The notes below the pieces were generated by a model that did no database searches, was not told the origin of the DNA, and saw nothing but the letters and a program-made list of their open reading frames with translations. A program made the translations under genes and the position numbers. This document shows positions 52,301-63,632 of a stretch of 64,000 nucleotides of DNA, piece by piece. The stretch covers positions 21,348,197 to 21,412,196 of the forward strand of contig OX246749.1 in the NCBI GenBank assembly GCA_945910005.1. The letters are read 5' to 3'. Position 1 is the stretch's first letter. Each line of letters starts with the position of its first letter. This DNA comes from Isoperla grammatica. Taxonomy: Eukaryota > Arthropoda > Insecta > Plecoptera > Perlodidae.

Positions 52301-52307
52301 CACCGTC
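46351..52307 (+). repeat. 68-bp tandem satellite array, segment 2
   Basis: Same 68-bp satellite, same orientation, resuming directly after block 1 inside the core at TTTGCAATCC. The part from about 46420 to 47196 repeats 43780-44556 (spacing 2,640 bp). The part from about 48340 onward is the first copy of the 4.4-kb segment repeated at a spacing of 10,095 bp. No gene is seen. The longest open frame here, 48692-50035 (447 codons), is made of satellite monomers. Confidence 0.98.
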
Positions 52308-52750
52308 ACTCGTCACAGCAGTAGAGTTACTACGTCACCAAGGATTATTGTTGACCTTAAGTTCGACGCTACGACTAACTAGGTACCACCGTTCATCCAC
52401 AATCGGTACCGAAAGTGGAACTTGATAAGAAAATCTTTGAAATTTCGGCGACGCCTCACGTCGCTCACAAAAAACATAGCGACGCGATGATTTTTTTGAA
52501 AGTAGACCATGTTCATATCTACCTTGAGAAGTAACTTTAAGATCCCCCAATTAAACATTATAGCCGTAAAGAATATAATTCTAAAAAACAGAGTGTCTTT
52601 GAGCACGTCTTTGACGACGCGTAGCGTCTCTTGTTAAATGGTTAATATAATATTGATTAGAGTTTCTCCGTTGGACATTCATACTCTATACATAAAACAT
52701 GTTCATGCTTGCCTTGCATTAATGGTTAGCCGAGGAAACATGTTTTAATG
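48340..52750 (+). repeat. 4.4-kb segmental repeat with left half of block 2, copy 1
   Basis: Satellite plus the left part of block 2, repeated at 58435-62845 at a constant spacing of 10,095 bp with only scattered substitutions. The constant spacing over 4.4 kb points to a recent duplication. Confidence 0.85.
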
Positions 52751-52790
52751 TTGGCGTGATGACGAGCTATCTGAATACAACAAGCTATGC

Positions 52791-52917
52791 CATACATTGA
52801 GACCAGTGTGTTATCTACCAGTGTAAGCAACATTACTTCCATCGATTGGCGTGGCGTACGAAGTAACGTTGTAGCTTCGAATACTTGAGGTCTGGGGTTC
52901 GAGACCCGGTACACCCA
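52791..52917 (+). ncRNA. tRNA-like Pol III module A, block 2
   Basis: Copy of module A with its A box at 52852 and B box GGTTCGAGACC at 52896, both intact. Differences from block 1 include GAGACCAGTG in the upstream box, GCAACATTACT, and GAAGTAACG just after the A box. Confidence 0.5.
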
Positions 52918-52920
52918 CTC

Positions 52921-52926
52921 TTTTTT
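52921..52926 (+). terminator. T6 run, candidate Pol III terminator, module A block 2
   Basis: Same position relative to the B box as in block 1; length unchanged. Confidence 0.45.
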
Positions 52927-53239
52927 GTTTCACCATTTTCACGCATTAATATCAATGCATCAACGTGAATGGACACGGTTTATTTTTTACCGGTTAAACG
53001 GCTCGTTGTTACCACAAACGATTTTCTCTTTCGCGATCACGTGATCAAGATCTATCAAAGGCGATTTTAAAAAGACAATGTGTTGAAACTGAATTTTTAG
53101 AAATAGTTAAAAAACGGCTTCCTGGATATTGTTGGATGTTTTTTAAATCCAATGAGACCCTCGCTGTCCATAAATCTATCTAGCTTTGGTGTTACAACTA
53201 CAATAAGAATGAATCGAGATACAATGAGATGTATTCATG

Positions 53240-53366
53240 CATACATTGAGAGCAGTGGGTTATCTATCAGTGTAAGCGATCCAACTTCCATCGAGTGGCA
53301 TGGCGTACGGGGTAGCGACGCCGACTAGTGTTTTCGCGGTCCGGGGTTCGAGTCCCGTAACCGGCA
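53240..53366 (+). ncRNA. tRNA-like Pol III module B, block 2
   Basis: Copy of module B with its A box at 53301 and B box GGTTCGAGTCC at 53345, both intact. A private change upstream of the B box gives GGTCCGGGG in place of GGTCTGGGG. A T7 run follows at 53370. Confidence 0.5.
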
Positions 53367-53369
53367 GTC

Positions 53370-53376
53370 TTTTTTT
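53370..53376 (+). terminator. T7 run, candidate Pol III terminator, module B block 2
   Basis: Same position relative to the B box as in block 1; length unchanged. Confidence 0.45.
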
Positions 53377-53536
53377 CTTCCATATTCAGACAAGCAAAGT
53401 TGAGAAGGGTTAACTAAGGGGAAATTTTTTTTTCAAGCGCTCGTAGCTACCATACGGGATGTCCAAATTTGATTTGTATTATTTTTTATTTTTTTTGCGT
53501 TAATTATCTAGACATCCTGAAAACAAAAATGTGCTG

Positions 53537-53925
53537 TTTGCAATCCATGTGCCTAACATCTCTCTAATGTGGCTCTCGCCACTCCGTCATACTTGCGGCC
53601 CTTTTTGCAATCCAAGCGTCTAACAATCTCCCCAGTGTTGCTCACGCCACTCCGTCATACTTGCGGCCCTCTTTGCAAACCAAGCGCCTAACAATCTCCC
53701 CAATGTGGCTCTCTTCACACCGTCATACTTGCGGCCCTCTTTGCAATCCAAGCGCCTAACAATCTCCCCAGTGTGGCTCTCGTAACTCCACCATTGCGGC
53801 CCTCTTGGCAATCAAAGCGCCTAACAATCTCCCCAATGTGGCTCTCGTCGCTCCGTCATACTTGCGGCCCTCTTTGCAATCCAAGTGCCAAACAATCTCC
53901 CCAATGTGGCTCTCGTCACACCGTC
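53537..53925 (+). repeat. 68-bp tandem satellite array, segment 3 (short spacer)
   Basis: A satellite spacer of only 389 bp, fewer than six monomers, separates blocks 2 and 3. One monomer is shortened around 53790, where the ATACT before TGCGG is missing (CCACCATTGCGG). Another has GCTCACGCC in place of GCTCTCGCC. Both edges have the same phase as the edges of the other satellite segments. Confidence 0.97.
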
Positions 53926-54408
53926 ACTCGTCACACCAGTAGAGTTACTACGTCACCAAGGATTATTGTTGACCTTAAGTTCGACGCTACGACTAACTAG
54001 GTACCACCGTTCATCCACAATCGGTACCGAAAGTGGAACTTGACAAGAAAATCTTTGAAATTTCGGCGACGCCTCACGTCGCTCACAAAAAACATAGCGA
54101 CGCGATGATTTTTTTGAAAGTAGACCATGTTCATATCTACCTTGAGAAGTAACTTTAAGATCCCCCAATTAAACAATATAGCCGTAAAGAATATAATTCT
54201 AAAAAACAGAGTGTCTTTGAGCACGTCTTTGACGACGCGTAGCGTCTCTTGTTAAATGGTTAATATAATAATGATTAGAGTTTCTCCGTTGGACATTCAT
54301 ACTCAATACATAAAACATGTTAATGCTTGCCTTGCATTAATGGTTAGCCGAGGAAACATGTTTTAATGTTGGCGGGATGACGAGCTATCTGAATACAACA
54401 AGCTATGC

Positions 54409-54535
54409 CATACATTGAGACCAGTGTGTTATCTACCAGTGTAAGCAACGTTACTTCCATCGATTGGCGTGGCGTACGAAGTAACGTTGTAGCTTCGAAT
54501 ACTTGAGGTCTGGGGTTCGAGACCCGGTACACCCA
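54409..54535 (+). ncRNA. tRNA-like Pol III module A, block 3
   Basis: Copy of module A with its A box at 54470 and B box at 54514, both intact, and a T6 run at 54539. The upstream box has GAGACCAGTG, as in blocks 2 and 4. Confidence 0.5.
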
Positions 54536-54538
54536 CTC

Positions 54539-54544
54539 TTTTTT
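54539..54544 (+). terminator. T6 run, candidate Pol III terminator, module A block 3
   Basis: Same position relative to the B box as in block 1; length unchanged. Confidence 0.45.
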
Positions 54545-54857
54545 GTTCCACCATTTTCACGCATTAATATCAATGCATCAACGTGAATGGACACGGTTTA
54601 TTTTTTACCGGTTAAACGGCTCGTTGTTACCACAAACGATTTACTCTTTCGCGATCACGCGATCAAGATCTATCAAAGGCGATTTTAAAAAGACAATGTG
54701 TTGAAACTGAATTTTTAGAGTTAGTTAAAAAACGGCTTTCTGGATATTCTTGGATGTTTTTTAAATCCAATGAGACCCTCGCTGTCCATAAATCTATCTA
54801 GCTTTGGTGTTACAATTACAATAAGAATGAATCGAGATACAATGAGATGTATTCATG

Positions 54858-54984
54858 CATACATTGAGAGCAGTGGGTTATCTATCAGTGTAAGCGATCC
54901 AACTTCCATCGAGTGGCATGGCGTACGGAGTAGCGACGCCGACTAGTGTTTTCGCGGTCTGGGATTCGAGTCCCGTAACCGGCA
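54858..54984 (+). ncRNA. tRNA-like Pol III module B, block 3 (B box altered)
   Basis: Copy of module B with its A box (TGGCGTACGGAG) at 54919. The B box at 54963 reads GATTCGAGTCC from its second base: the G at tRNA position 53 is replaced by A. G53 normally pairs with C61 and is among the most conserved bases of B boxes, so TFIIIC binding may be weakened. A T7 run remains at 54988. Confidence 0.42.
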
Positions 54985-54987
54985 GTC

Positions 54988-54994
54988 TTTTTTT
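54988..54994 (+). terminator. T7 run, candidate Pol III terminator, module B block 3
   Basis: Kept at seven T although the B box upstream carries the G53 change. Confidence 0.42.
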
Positions 54995-55155
54995 CTTCCA
55001 TATTCAGACAAGCAAAGTTGAGAAGGGTTTACTAAGGGGAAATTATTTTTTCAAGCGCTCGTAGCTACCATACGGGATGTCCAAATTTGTTTTTGTATTT
55101 TTTTTTATTTTTTTTGCGTTAATTATCTAGACATCCTGAAAACAAAAATGTGCTG

Positions 55156-58100
55156 TTTGCAATCCATGTGCCTAACATCTCCCTAATGTGGCTCTCGCCA
55201 CTCCGTCATACTTGCGGCCCTCTTTGCAATCCAAGCGTCTAACAATCTCCCCAGTGTTGCTCTCGCCACTCCGTCATACTTGCGGCCCTCTTTGCAAACC
55301 AAGCGCCTAACAATCTCCCCAATGTGGCTCTCTTCACACCGTCATATTTGCGGCCCTCTTTGCAATCCAAGCGCCTAACAACCTCCCCAATGTGGCTCTC
55401 GTCGCTCCGTCATACTTGCGGCCCTCTTTGCAATCCAAGTGCCTAACAATTTCCCCAATGTGGCTCTCTTCACACCGTCATACTTGCGGCCCTCTTTGCA
55501 ATCCAAACGCCTAACAATCTCCCCAATGTGGCTCTCGTCACTCCACCATACTTGCGGCCCTCTTTGCAATCCAAGTGCCTCACATCTCCCAAATAGGCCT
55601 GTCGTCACTCCGTCATACTTGACGCCCTCTTTGCAATCAAAACGCCTAACAATTTCCCTAATGTGGCTCTCGTCACACCGTCATACTTGCGGCCCTCTTT
55701 GCAATCCATGTGCCTAACAATCTCACTTATGTGGCTCTCGCCACTCCGTCATACTTGCGGCCCTCTTTGCAATCCTAGCGCCTAACAATTTCCCTAATGT
55801 GGCTCTCGTCACACCGTCATACTTGCGGCTCTGTTTGCAATCCATGTGCCTAACAATCTCACTTATGTGGCTCTCGCCACTCCGTCATACTTGCGGCCCT
55901 CTTTGCAATCCTAGCGCCTTACAATCTCCCCAATGTGGCTCTCGTCACTATGTCATACTTGCGGCCCTCTTTGCAATCAAGCGCCTAACAATCTCCCTAA
56001 TGTGGCTCTCGCTACTCCGCCATACTTCCGGCCCTCTTTGCAATCCAAGCGCCTAACAATCTCCCCAATGTGACTCTCATCATACCGCCATACTTGCGGC
56101 CCTCTTTGCAATCCAAGCGCCTTACAATCTCCTTAATGTGGCTCTCGCTACTCCGTCATTCTTGCGGCCCTCTTTCCAATCCAAGCGCCAAACAATCTCC
56201 CCGAGGTGGCTCTCGATACTCCGCCATACTTGCGGCCCTCTTTGTAATCAGAGCGCCTAACAATCTCCCCAATGTGGCTCTCGCCACTCCGTCATACTTG
56301 CAGCCCTCTTTGCAATCCAAGCACCTTACAATCTCCCCAATGTGGCTCTCGCCACTCCGCCATACTTGCGGCCCTCTTTGCAATCCAAGCGCCTAACAAT
56401 CTCCCCAATGTGACTCTCATCACACCGCCATACTTGCGGCCCTCTTTGCAATCCAAGCGCCTAATAATCTCCTTAATGTGGCTCTCGCTACTCCGTCATA
56501 CTTGCGGCCCTCTTTGCAATCCAAGCGCCTAACAATCTCCCCGACGTGGCTCTCGATGCTCCGCCATACTTGCGGCCCTCTTTGTAATCAGAGCGCCTAA
56601 CAATCTCCCCAATGTGGCTCTCGCCACTCCGTCATACTTGCGGCCCTCTTTGCAATCCAAGCGCCTAACAATCTCCCCAATGTGGCTTTTGCCACTTCGT
56701 CATACTTGCGGCCCTCTTTTCAATCCAAGCGCCTAACAATTTCCCTAATGTGGCTCTCGCTACTCCGTCATACTTGCGGCCCTCTTTGCAATCCAAGCGC
56801 CTAACAATCTCCTCGATGTGGCTCTCGATACTCCGTCATACTTGCGGCCCTCTTTGCAATCCAAGCGCCTAACAATCTTCCCAAATTGGCTCTCGTCACA
56901 TTGTCATACTTGCGGCCCTCTTTGCAATACGAGCGTCTAACAATCTCTCCAATGTGGCTCTTGTCACTCCCCCATACTTGCGGCCCTCTTTGCAATCCAA
57001 GTGCCTAACATCTCCCCAGTGTTGCTCTCGCCACTCCGTCATACTTGCGGCCCTCTTTGCAATCCAAGCGCCTTACAATCTTCCTAATGTGGCTCTCGTC
57101 ACACCGTCATACTTGCGGCCCTCTTTGCAATACAAGCGTCTAATAATCTCTCCAATGTGGCTCTCGTCACTCCACCATACTTGCGGCCCTCTTTGCAATC
57201 AAAGTGCCTAACATCTCCCTAATGTGGCTCTCGCTACTCCGCCATACTTGCGGCCCTCTTTGCCATCCAAGCGCCTAACAATCTCCCCAATGTGGCTCTC
57301 GCCACTCCGTCATACTTGCGGCCCTCTTTGCAATCAGAGCGCCTTACAATCTCCCCAATGTGGCTCTCGTCACACCGTCATACTTGCGGCCCTCTTTGCC
57401 ATCCAAGCGCCTAACAATCTCCCCAATGTTTCTCTCGCCACTCCGTCATACTTGCGGCCCTCTTTGCAATCAGAGCGCCTGACAATCTCCCCGATGTGGC
57501 TCTCGCCACTCCGCCATTCTTGCGGCCCTCTTTGCAATCCAAGCGCCGAACAATCACCCCAATATGGCTCTCGTCACTCCACCATACTTGCGGCCCTCTT
57601 GGCAATCAAAGCGCCTAACAATCTCCCCAATGTGGTGCTCGCCACTCCGTCATACTTGCGGCCCTCTTTGCAATCCAAGCACCTAACAATCTCCCCAATG
57701 CGGTTCTCGCCACTCCGTCATACTTGCGGCCCTCTTTGCAATCAAAGCGCATAACAATCTCCCCGATGTGGCTCTCGCCACTTCGTCATACTTGCGGCCC
57801 TCTTTTCAATCCAAGCGCCTAACAATCTCCTCAATGTGGCTCTCGTCACTTTGTCATACTTGCGGCCCTCTTTGCAATCCAAGCGCCTAACAATCTCCCC
57901 GATGTGGTTCTCGTCACTCCGTCATACTTGCGGCCCTCTTTGCCATCCAAGCGCCTAACAATCTCCCCAATGTGGCTCTCGTCAAACCGTTATGCTTGCG
58001 GCCCTCTTTGCAATTCAAGCGCCTAACAATCTCCCCAGTGTGGCTCTCGTCACTCCGCCATACTTGCGGCCCTCTTTGCAATCCAAGCGCCTAACAATCT

Positions 58101-61100
58101 CCCCAATGTGGCTCTCGTCACCCCACCTATATTTGCGGCCCTCTGTGCAATCAAAGCGCCTAACAATCTCCCCAGTGTTGCTCTCGCCACTCCGTCATAC
58201 TTGCGGCCCACTTTGCAATCCAAGCGCCTAACAATGGCCCCAATGTGGCTCTCGTCACACCGTCATACTTGCGGCCCTCTTTGCCATCCAAGCGCCTAAC
58301 AATCTTCCCAATGTGGCTCTCGTCACTTCGTTATACTTGCGGCCCTCTTTGCAATCCAAGCGCCTCACAATCTCCCCAAGGTGGCACTTTCACTCCGTCA
58401 CTCTTGCGGCCCTCTTTGCAATCCAAGCGCCTAACAATCTCTCCAATGTGGCTCTCGTCACTCCGGCATACTTGCGGCCCTCTTTGCAATAAGAGCGCCT
58501 AACAATTTCCCCAATGTGGCTCTCGCCACTCCGTCATACTTGTGGCCCTCTTTGCAATCCAAGCGCCTAACAATCTCCCCCATGTGGTTCTCGCCACTCC
58601 GTCATACTTGCGGCCCTCTTTGCAATCAAAGCGCCTAACAATCTCCCCGATGTGGCTCTCGCCACTCCGTCATACTTGCGGCCCTCTTTTCAATCCAAGC
58701 GCCTAACAATCTCCCCAATGTGGCTCTCGTCACTTTGTCATACTTGCGGCCCTCTTTGCAATCCAAGCGCCTAACAATCTCTCGATGTGGTTCTCGTCAC
58801 TCCGCCATACTTGCGGCCCTCTTTGCAGTCCAAGCGCTTCACAATCTCCCCAATGTGGCTCTCGTCACACCGTCATACTTGCGGCCCTCATTGCATTCAA
58901 GTGCCTCACATCTCCCAAATGGGCCTGTCGTCACTCCGTCATACTTGCGGCCCTCTTTGCAATCAAAGCGCCTCACAATCTCCCCAATGTGGCTCTCGTC
59001 ACTCTGTCATACTTGCGGCCCTCTTTGCAATCCAAGCGCCTAACAATCTCCCCAATGTGGCTCTCGTCACACCGCCATTCTTGCGGCCCTCTTTGCAATC
59101 CAAGCACCTTACAATCTTCCCAATGTGGCTCTCGTCACAGCACCATACTTGCGGCCCTCTTTGCAATCCAAGCGCCTTTCAATCTCCCCAGTGTTGCTCT
59201 CGCCACTCCGTCATACTTGCGGCCCTCTTTGCAATCCAAGCGCCTAACAATCTCCCCAATGTGGCTCTCGTCACACCGTCATACTTGCGGCCCTCTTTGC
59301 AATACAAGCGTCTAATAATCTCTCCTATGTGGCTCTCGTCACTCCACTATTTTTGCGGCCCTCTTTGCAATCCAAGTGCCTTACATCTCCCTAATGTGGC
59401 TCTCGCCACTCCGCCATACTTGCGGCCCTCTTTGCCATCCAAGCGCCTAACAATCTCCAAAATGTGGCTCTCGCCACTCCGTCATACTTGCGGCCCTCTT
59501 TGCAATCAGAGCGCCTTACAATCTCCCCAATGTGGCTCTCGCCACTCCGTCATACTTGCGGCCCTCTTTGCAATCAGAGCGCCTTACAATCTCCCCAAAG
59601 TGGCTCTCGTCACAACGTCATACTTGTGGCCCTCTTTGCCATCCAAGCACCTTACAATCTCCCCAATGTTGCTCTCGCCACTCCGTCATACTTGCGGCCC
59701 TCTTTGCAATCAGAGCGCCTTACAATCTCCCCGATGTTTCTCTCGCCACCCCGCCATTCTTGCGGCCCTCTTTGCAATCCAAGCGCCTAACAATCTCCCC
59801 AATATGGCTCTCGTCACTCCACCATACTTGCGGCCCTCTTTGCAATCAAAACGCGTAACAATCTCCCCGATGTGGCTCTCGCCACTCCGCCATTCTTGCG
59901 GCCCTCTTTGCAATCCAAGCGCCTTACAATCTCCCCAATATGGCTCTTGTCACTCCACCATACTTGCGGCCCTCTTTGCAATCAAAACAACTTACAATCT
60001 CCCTAATGTGGCTCTCGTCACACCTTCATACTTGCGGCCCTCTTTGCAATCAAAGCGCCTAACAATCTCCCCAATGTGGCTCTCGTGTCACCGTCATACT
60101 TGCGGCCCTCTTTGCAATCCAAGCGCCTAACAATCTCCCCAATGTGGCTCTCGCCACTCCGTCATACTTGCGGCCCTCTTTGCAATCCAATCGCCTAAAA
60201 ATCTTCCCAATGTGGTTCTCGCCACTCCGTCATACTTGCGGCCCTCTTTGCAATCAAAGCGCATAACAATCTCCCCGATGTGGCTCTCGCAACTCCGTCA
60301 TACTTGCGGCCCTCTTTTCAATCCAAGCGCCTAACAATCTCCCCAATGTGGCTCTCGTCACTTTGTCATACTTGCGGCCCTCTTTGCAATCCAAGCGCCT
60401 TACCATCTTCCCGATGTGGTTCTCGTCACTCCGTCATACTTGCGGCCCTCTTTGCCATCCAAGCGCCTAACAATCTCCCAAATGTGGCTCTCGTCAAACC
60501 GTAATGCTTGCGGCCCTCTTTGCAATTCAAGCACCTAACAATCTCCCCAGTGTAGCTCTCGTCACTCCGCCATACTTGCGGCCCTCTTTGCAATCCAAGC
60601 GCCTAACAATCTCCCCAATGTGGCTCTCGTCCCTCCACCTATATTTGCGGCCCTCTGTGCAATCAAAGCGCCTAACAATCTCCCCAGTGTTGCTCTCGCC
60701 ATTCCGTCATACTTGCGGCCCTCTTTGCAATCCAAGCGCCTAACAATGTCCCATATGTGGCTCTCGTTACACCTTCATACTTGCGGCCCTCTTTGCAATC
60801 CAAGCGCCTAACAATCTCCCCAGTGTTGCTTTCCCACTCCGTCATACTTGCGGCCCTCTTTGCAATCCAAGCGCCTCACAATCTCCCCAATGTGGCTCTC
60901 GTCACACCGTCATACTTGCGGCCTCTTTGCAATACAAGCGTCTCACAATCTCTCCAATGTGGCTCTCGTCACTCCCCCATACTTGCGGCCCTCTTTGCAA
61001 TCCAAGTGCCTAACAATCTCCCCAATATGGCTCTCGCCACTCCGCCATACTTGCGGCCCTCTTTGCAATCCAAGCGCCTAACAATCTCCCCAAGGTGGCA

Positions 61101-62402
61101 CTTTCACTCCGTCACTCTTGCGGCCCTCTTTGCAATCCAAGCGCCTTACAATGTCTCCAATGTGGCTCTCGTCACTCCGGCATACTTGCGGCCCTCTTGA
61201 ATCAGAGCGCCTAACAATCTCCCCAATGTGGCTCTCGTAACTCCGTCATACTTGCGGCCCTCTTTGCAATCCAAAGGCCTCACAATCTCCCCATGGTGGC
61301 ACTTTTACTCCGTCACTCTTGCGGCCCTCTCTGCAATCCAAGCGCCTAACAATCTCCCCTATGTGGTTCTCGCCACTCCGTCATACTTGCGGCCCTGTTT
61401 GCAATCAAAGCGCCTAACAATCTCCCCGATGTGGCTCTCGCCACTCCGTCATACTTGCGGCCCTCTTTTCAATCCAAGCGCCTAACAATCTCCCCAATGT
61501 GGCTCTCGTCACTTTGTCATACTTGCGGCCCTCTTTGCAATCCAAGCGCCTAACAATCTCTCGATGTGGTTCTCGTCACTCCGCCATACTTGCGGCCCTT
61601 TTTGCAGTCCAAGCGCCTAACAATCTCCCTAATGTGGCTCTCGTCACACCGTCATGCTTGCGGCCCTCTTTGCAATTCAAGCGCCTAACAATCTCCCCAG
61701 TGTGGCTCTCATCACTCCGCCATACTTGCGGCCCTCTTTGCAATCCAAGCGCCAAACAATCTCCCCAATGTGGCTCTCGCCACTCCGTCATACTTGCGGC
61801 CCTCTTTGCAATCCAAGCGCCTACCAATCTCCCCAATGTGGCTCTCGTCACTCCACCTATATTTGCGGCCCTCTGTGCAATCAAAGCGCCTAACAATCTC
61901 CCCAGTATTGCTCTCGCCACTCCGTCAAACTTGCGGCCCTCTTTGCAATCCAAGCGCCTAATTATGTCCCCAATGTGGCTCTCGTCACACCGTCATACTT
62001 GCGGCCCTCTTTGCCATCCAAGCGCCTAACAATCTCCCCAATGTGGCTCTCGCCACTCCGTCATACTTGCGGCCCTCTTTGCAATCAGAGCGCCTTACAA
62101 TCTCCCCGATGTGGCTTTCGCCACTCCGCCTTTCTTGCGGCCCTCTTTGCAATCCAAGCGCCTAACAATCTCCCCAATATGGCTCTCGTCACTCCACCAT
62201 ACTTGCGGCCCTCTTTGCAATCAAAACGCTTCACAATCTCCCCAATGTGGCTCTCGTCAAACCTTCATACTTGCGGCCCTCTTGGCAATCCAAGCGCCTG
62301 ACAATCTCCCCAATGTGGCTCTCGTCGCTCCGTCATACTTGCGGCCCTCTTTGCAATCCAAGTGCCAAACAATCTCCCCAATGTGGCTCTCGTCACACCG
62401 TC
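55156..62402 (+). repeat. 68-bp tandem satellite array, segment 4
   Basis: Same satellite between blocks 3 and 4. Roughly 55600-57950 resembles variants found near 6.6-7.4 kb and 14-15 kb. From about 58435 to its end the segment matches 48340-52307 at a constant spacing of 10,095 bp. Another 447-codon open frame (58787-60130) is the duplicate of the one at 48692-50035. No gene is seen. Confidence 0.98.
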
Positions 62403-62845
62403 ACTCGTCACAGCAGTAGAGTTACTACGTCACCAAGGATTATTGTTGACCTTAAGTTCGACGCTACGACTAACTAGGTACCACCGTTCATCCACAATCG
62501 GTACCGAAAGTGGAACTTGATAAGAAAATCTTTGAAATTTCGGCAACGCCTCACGTCGCTCACAAAATACATAGCGACGCGATGATTTTTTTGAAAGTAG
62601 ACCATGTTCATATCTACCTTGAGAAGTAACTTTAAGATCCCCCAATTAAACATTATAGCCGTAAAGAATATAATTCTAAAAAACAGAGTGTCTTTGAGCA
62701 CGTCTTTGACGACGCGTAGCGTCTCTTGTTAAATGGTTAATATAATAATGATTAGAGTTTCTCCGTTGGACATTCATACTCTATACATAAAACATGTTCA
62801 TGCTTGCCTTGCATTAATGGTTAGCCGAGGAAACATGTTTTAATG
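58435..62845 (+). repeat. 4.4-kb segmental repeat with left half of block 4, copy 2
   Basis: Second copy. It begins before the rare CAATAAGAGCG monomer and runs into block 4 up to the point where block 4 becomes copy-3-like. Confidence 0.85.
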
Positions 62846-62885
62846 TTGGCGGGATGACGAGCTATCTGAATACAACAAGCTATGC

Positions 62886-63012
62886 CATACATTGAGACCA
62901 GTGTGTTATCTACCAGTGTAAGCAACGTTACTTCCATCGATTGGCGTGGCGTACGAAGTAACGTTGTAGCTTCGAATACTTGAGGTCTGGGGTTCGAGAC
63001 CCGGTACACCCA
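62886..63012 (+). ncRNA. tRNA-like Pol III module A, block 4
   Basis: Copy of module A with its A box at 62947 and B box GGTTCGAGACC at 62991, both intact, and a T6 run at 63016. It lies just right of the point where block 4 switches from copy-2-like to copy-3-like sequence. Confidence 0.5.
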
Positions 63013-63015
63013 CTC

Positions 63016-63021
63016 TTTTTT
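63016..63021 (+). terminator. T6 run, candidate Pol III terminator, module A block 4
   Basis: Same position relative to the B box as in block 1; length unchanged. Confidence 0.45.
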
Positions 63022-63334
63022 GTTCCACCATTTTCACGCATTAATATCAATGCATCAACGTGAATGGACACGGTTTATTTTTTACCGGTTAAACGGCTCG
63101 TTGTTACCACAAACGATTTACTCTTTCGCGATCACGCGATCAAGATCTATCAAAGGCGATTTTAAAAAGACAATGTGTTGAAACTGAATTTTTAGAGTTA
63201 GTTAAAAAACGGCTTTCTGGATATTCTTGGATGTTTTTTAAATCCAATGAGACCCTCGCTGTCCATAAATCTATCTAGCTTTGGTGTTACAATTACAATA
63301 AGAATGAATCGAGATACAATGAGATGTATTCATG

Positions 63335-63461
63335 CATACATTGAGAGCAGTGGGTTATCTATCAGTGTAAGCGATCCAACTTCCATCGAGTGGCATGGCG
63401 TACGGAGTAGCGACGCCGACTAGTGTTTTCGCGGTCTGGGATTCGAGTCCCGTAACCGGCA
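63335..63461 (+). ncRNA. tRNA-like Pol III module B, block 4 (B box altered)
   Basis: Copy of module B with its A box at 63396. It shares the G53-to-A change in the B box (63440) and the CGGAG change in the A box with block 3. A T7 run follows at 63465. Confidence 0.42.
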
Positions 63462-63464
63462 GTC

Positions 63465-63471
63465 TTTTTTT
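63465..63471 (+). terminator. T7 run, candidate Pol III terminator, module B block 4
   Basis: Kept at seven T although the B box upstream carries the G53 change. Confidence 0.42.
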
Positions 63472-63632
63472 CTTCCATATTCAGACAAGCAAAGTTGAGA
63501 AGGGTTTACTAAGGGGAAATTATTTTTTCAAGCGCTCGTAGCTACCATACGGGATGTCCAAATTTGTTTTTGTATTTTTTTTTATTTTTTTTGCGTTAAT
63601 TATCTAGACATCCTGAAAACAAAAATGTGCTG

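Larger units (their letters stand above)
52308..53536 (+). repeat. 1.23-kb interspersed block, copy 2
   Basis: Second copy, collinear with copy 1 at a shift of 7,187 bp up to the T-rich tail. Variants shared only with copy 4 lie in its left part: CACAGCAG at the edge, AAACATTATA and GTTCATGC. Many private variants lie further right: AGCAACATTACT, TTGTTTCACC, GATCACGTGATC (copy 1 has CACGCGATC), AGAAATAGTT, ATATTGTTGG and GGTCCGGGG. The T tract is broken as TATTATTTTTTATTTTTTTT. Confidence 0.9.
53926..55155 (+). repeat. 1.23-kb interspersed block, copy 3
   Basis: Third copy, starting 1,618 bp after the start of copy 2. Its left part resembles copy 1 (CACCAGTAG, AAACAATATA, GTTAATGC). Variants shared only with copy 4 lie in its right part: GGCGGGATGAC, CGGCTTTCTGG, CGGAGTAGCG, GGGATTCGAG and GAAATTATTTTTT. 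Private variants include CTCAATACAT. Confidence 0.9.
62403..63632 (+). repeat. 1.23-kb interspersed block, copy 4 (mosaic of copies 2 and 3)
   Basis: Fourth copy. It carries copy-2 variants up to GTTCATGC (about 62797) and copy-3 variants from GGCGGGATGAC (about 62850) onward. Its left flank matches that of copy 2 (spacing 10,095 bp) and its right flank that of copy 3 (spacing 8,477 bp). The difference, 1,618 bp, equals the spacing between copies 2 and 3. The 45261-type hairpin has lost one pair (GGCAACGCC in place of GGCGACGCC), so that stem is not kept intact in every copy. Confidence 0.9.
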
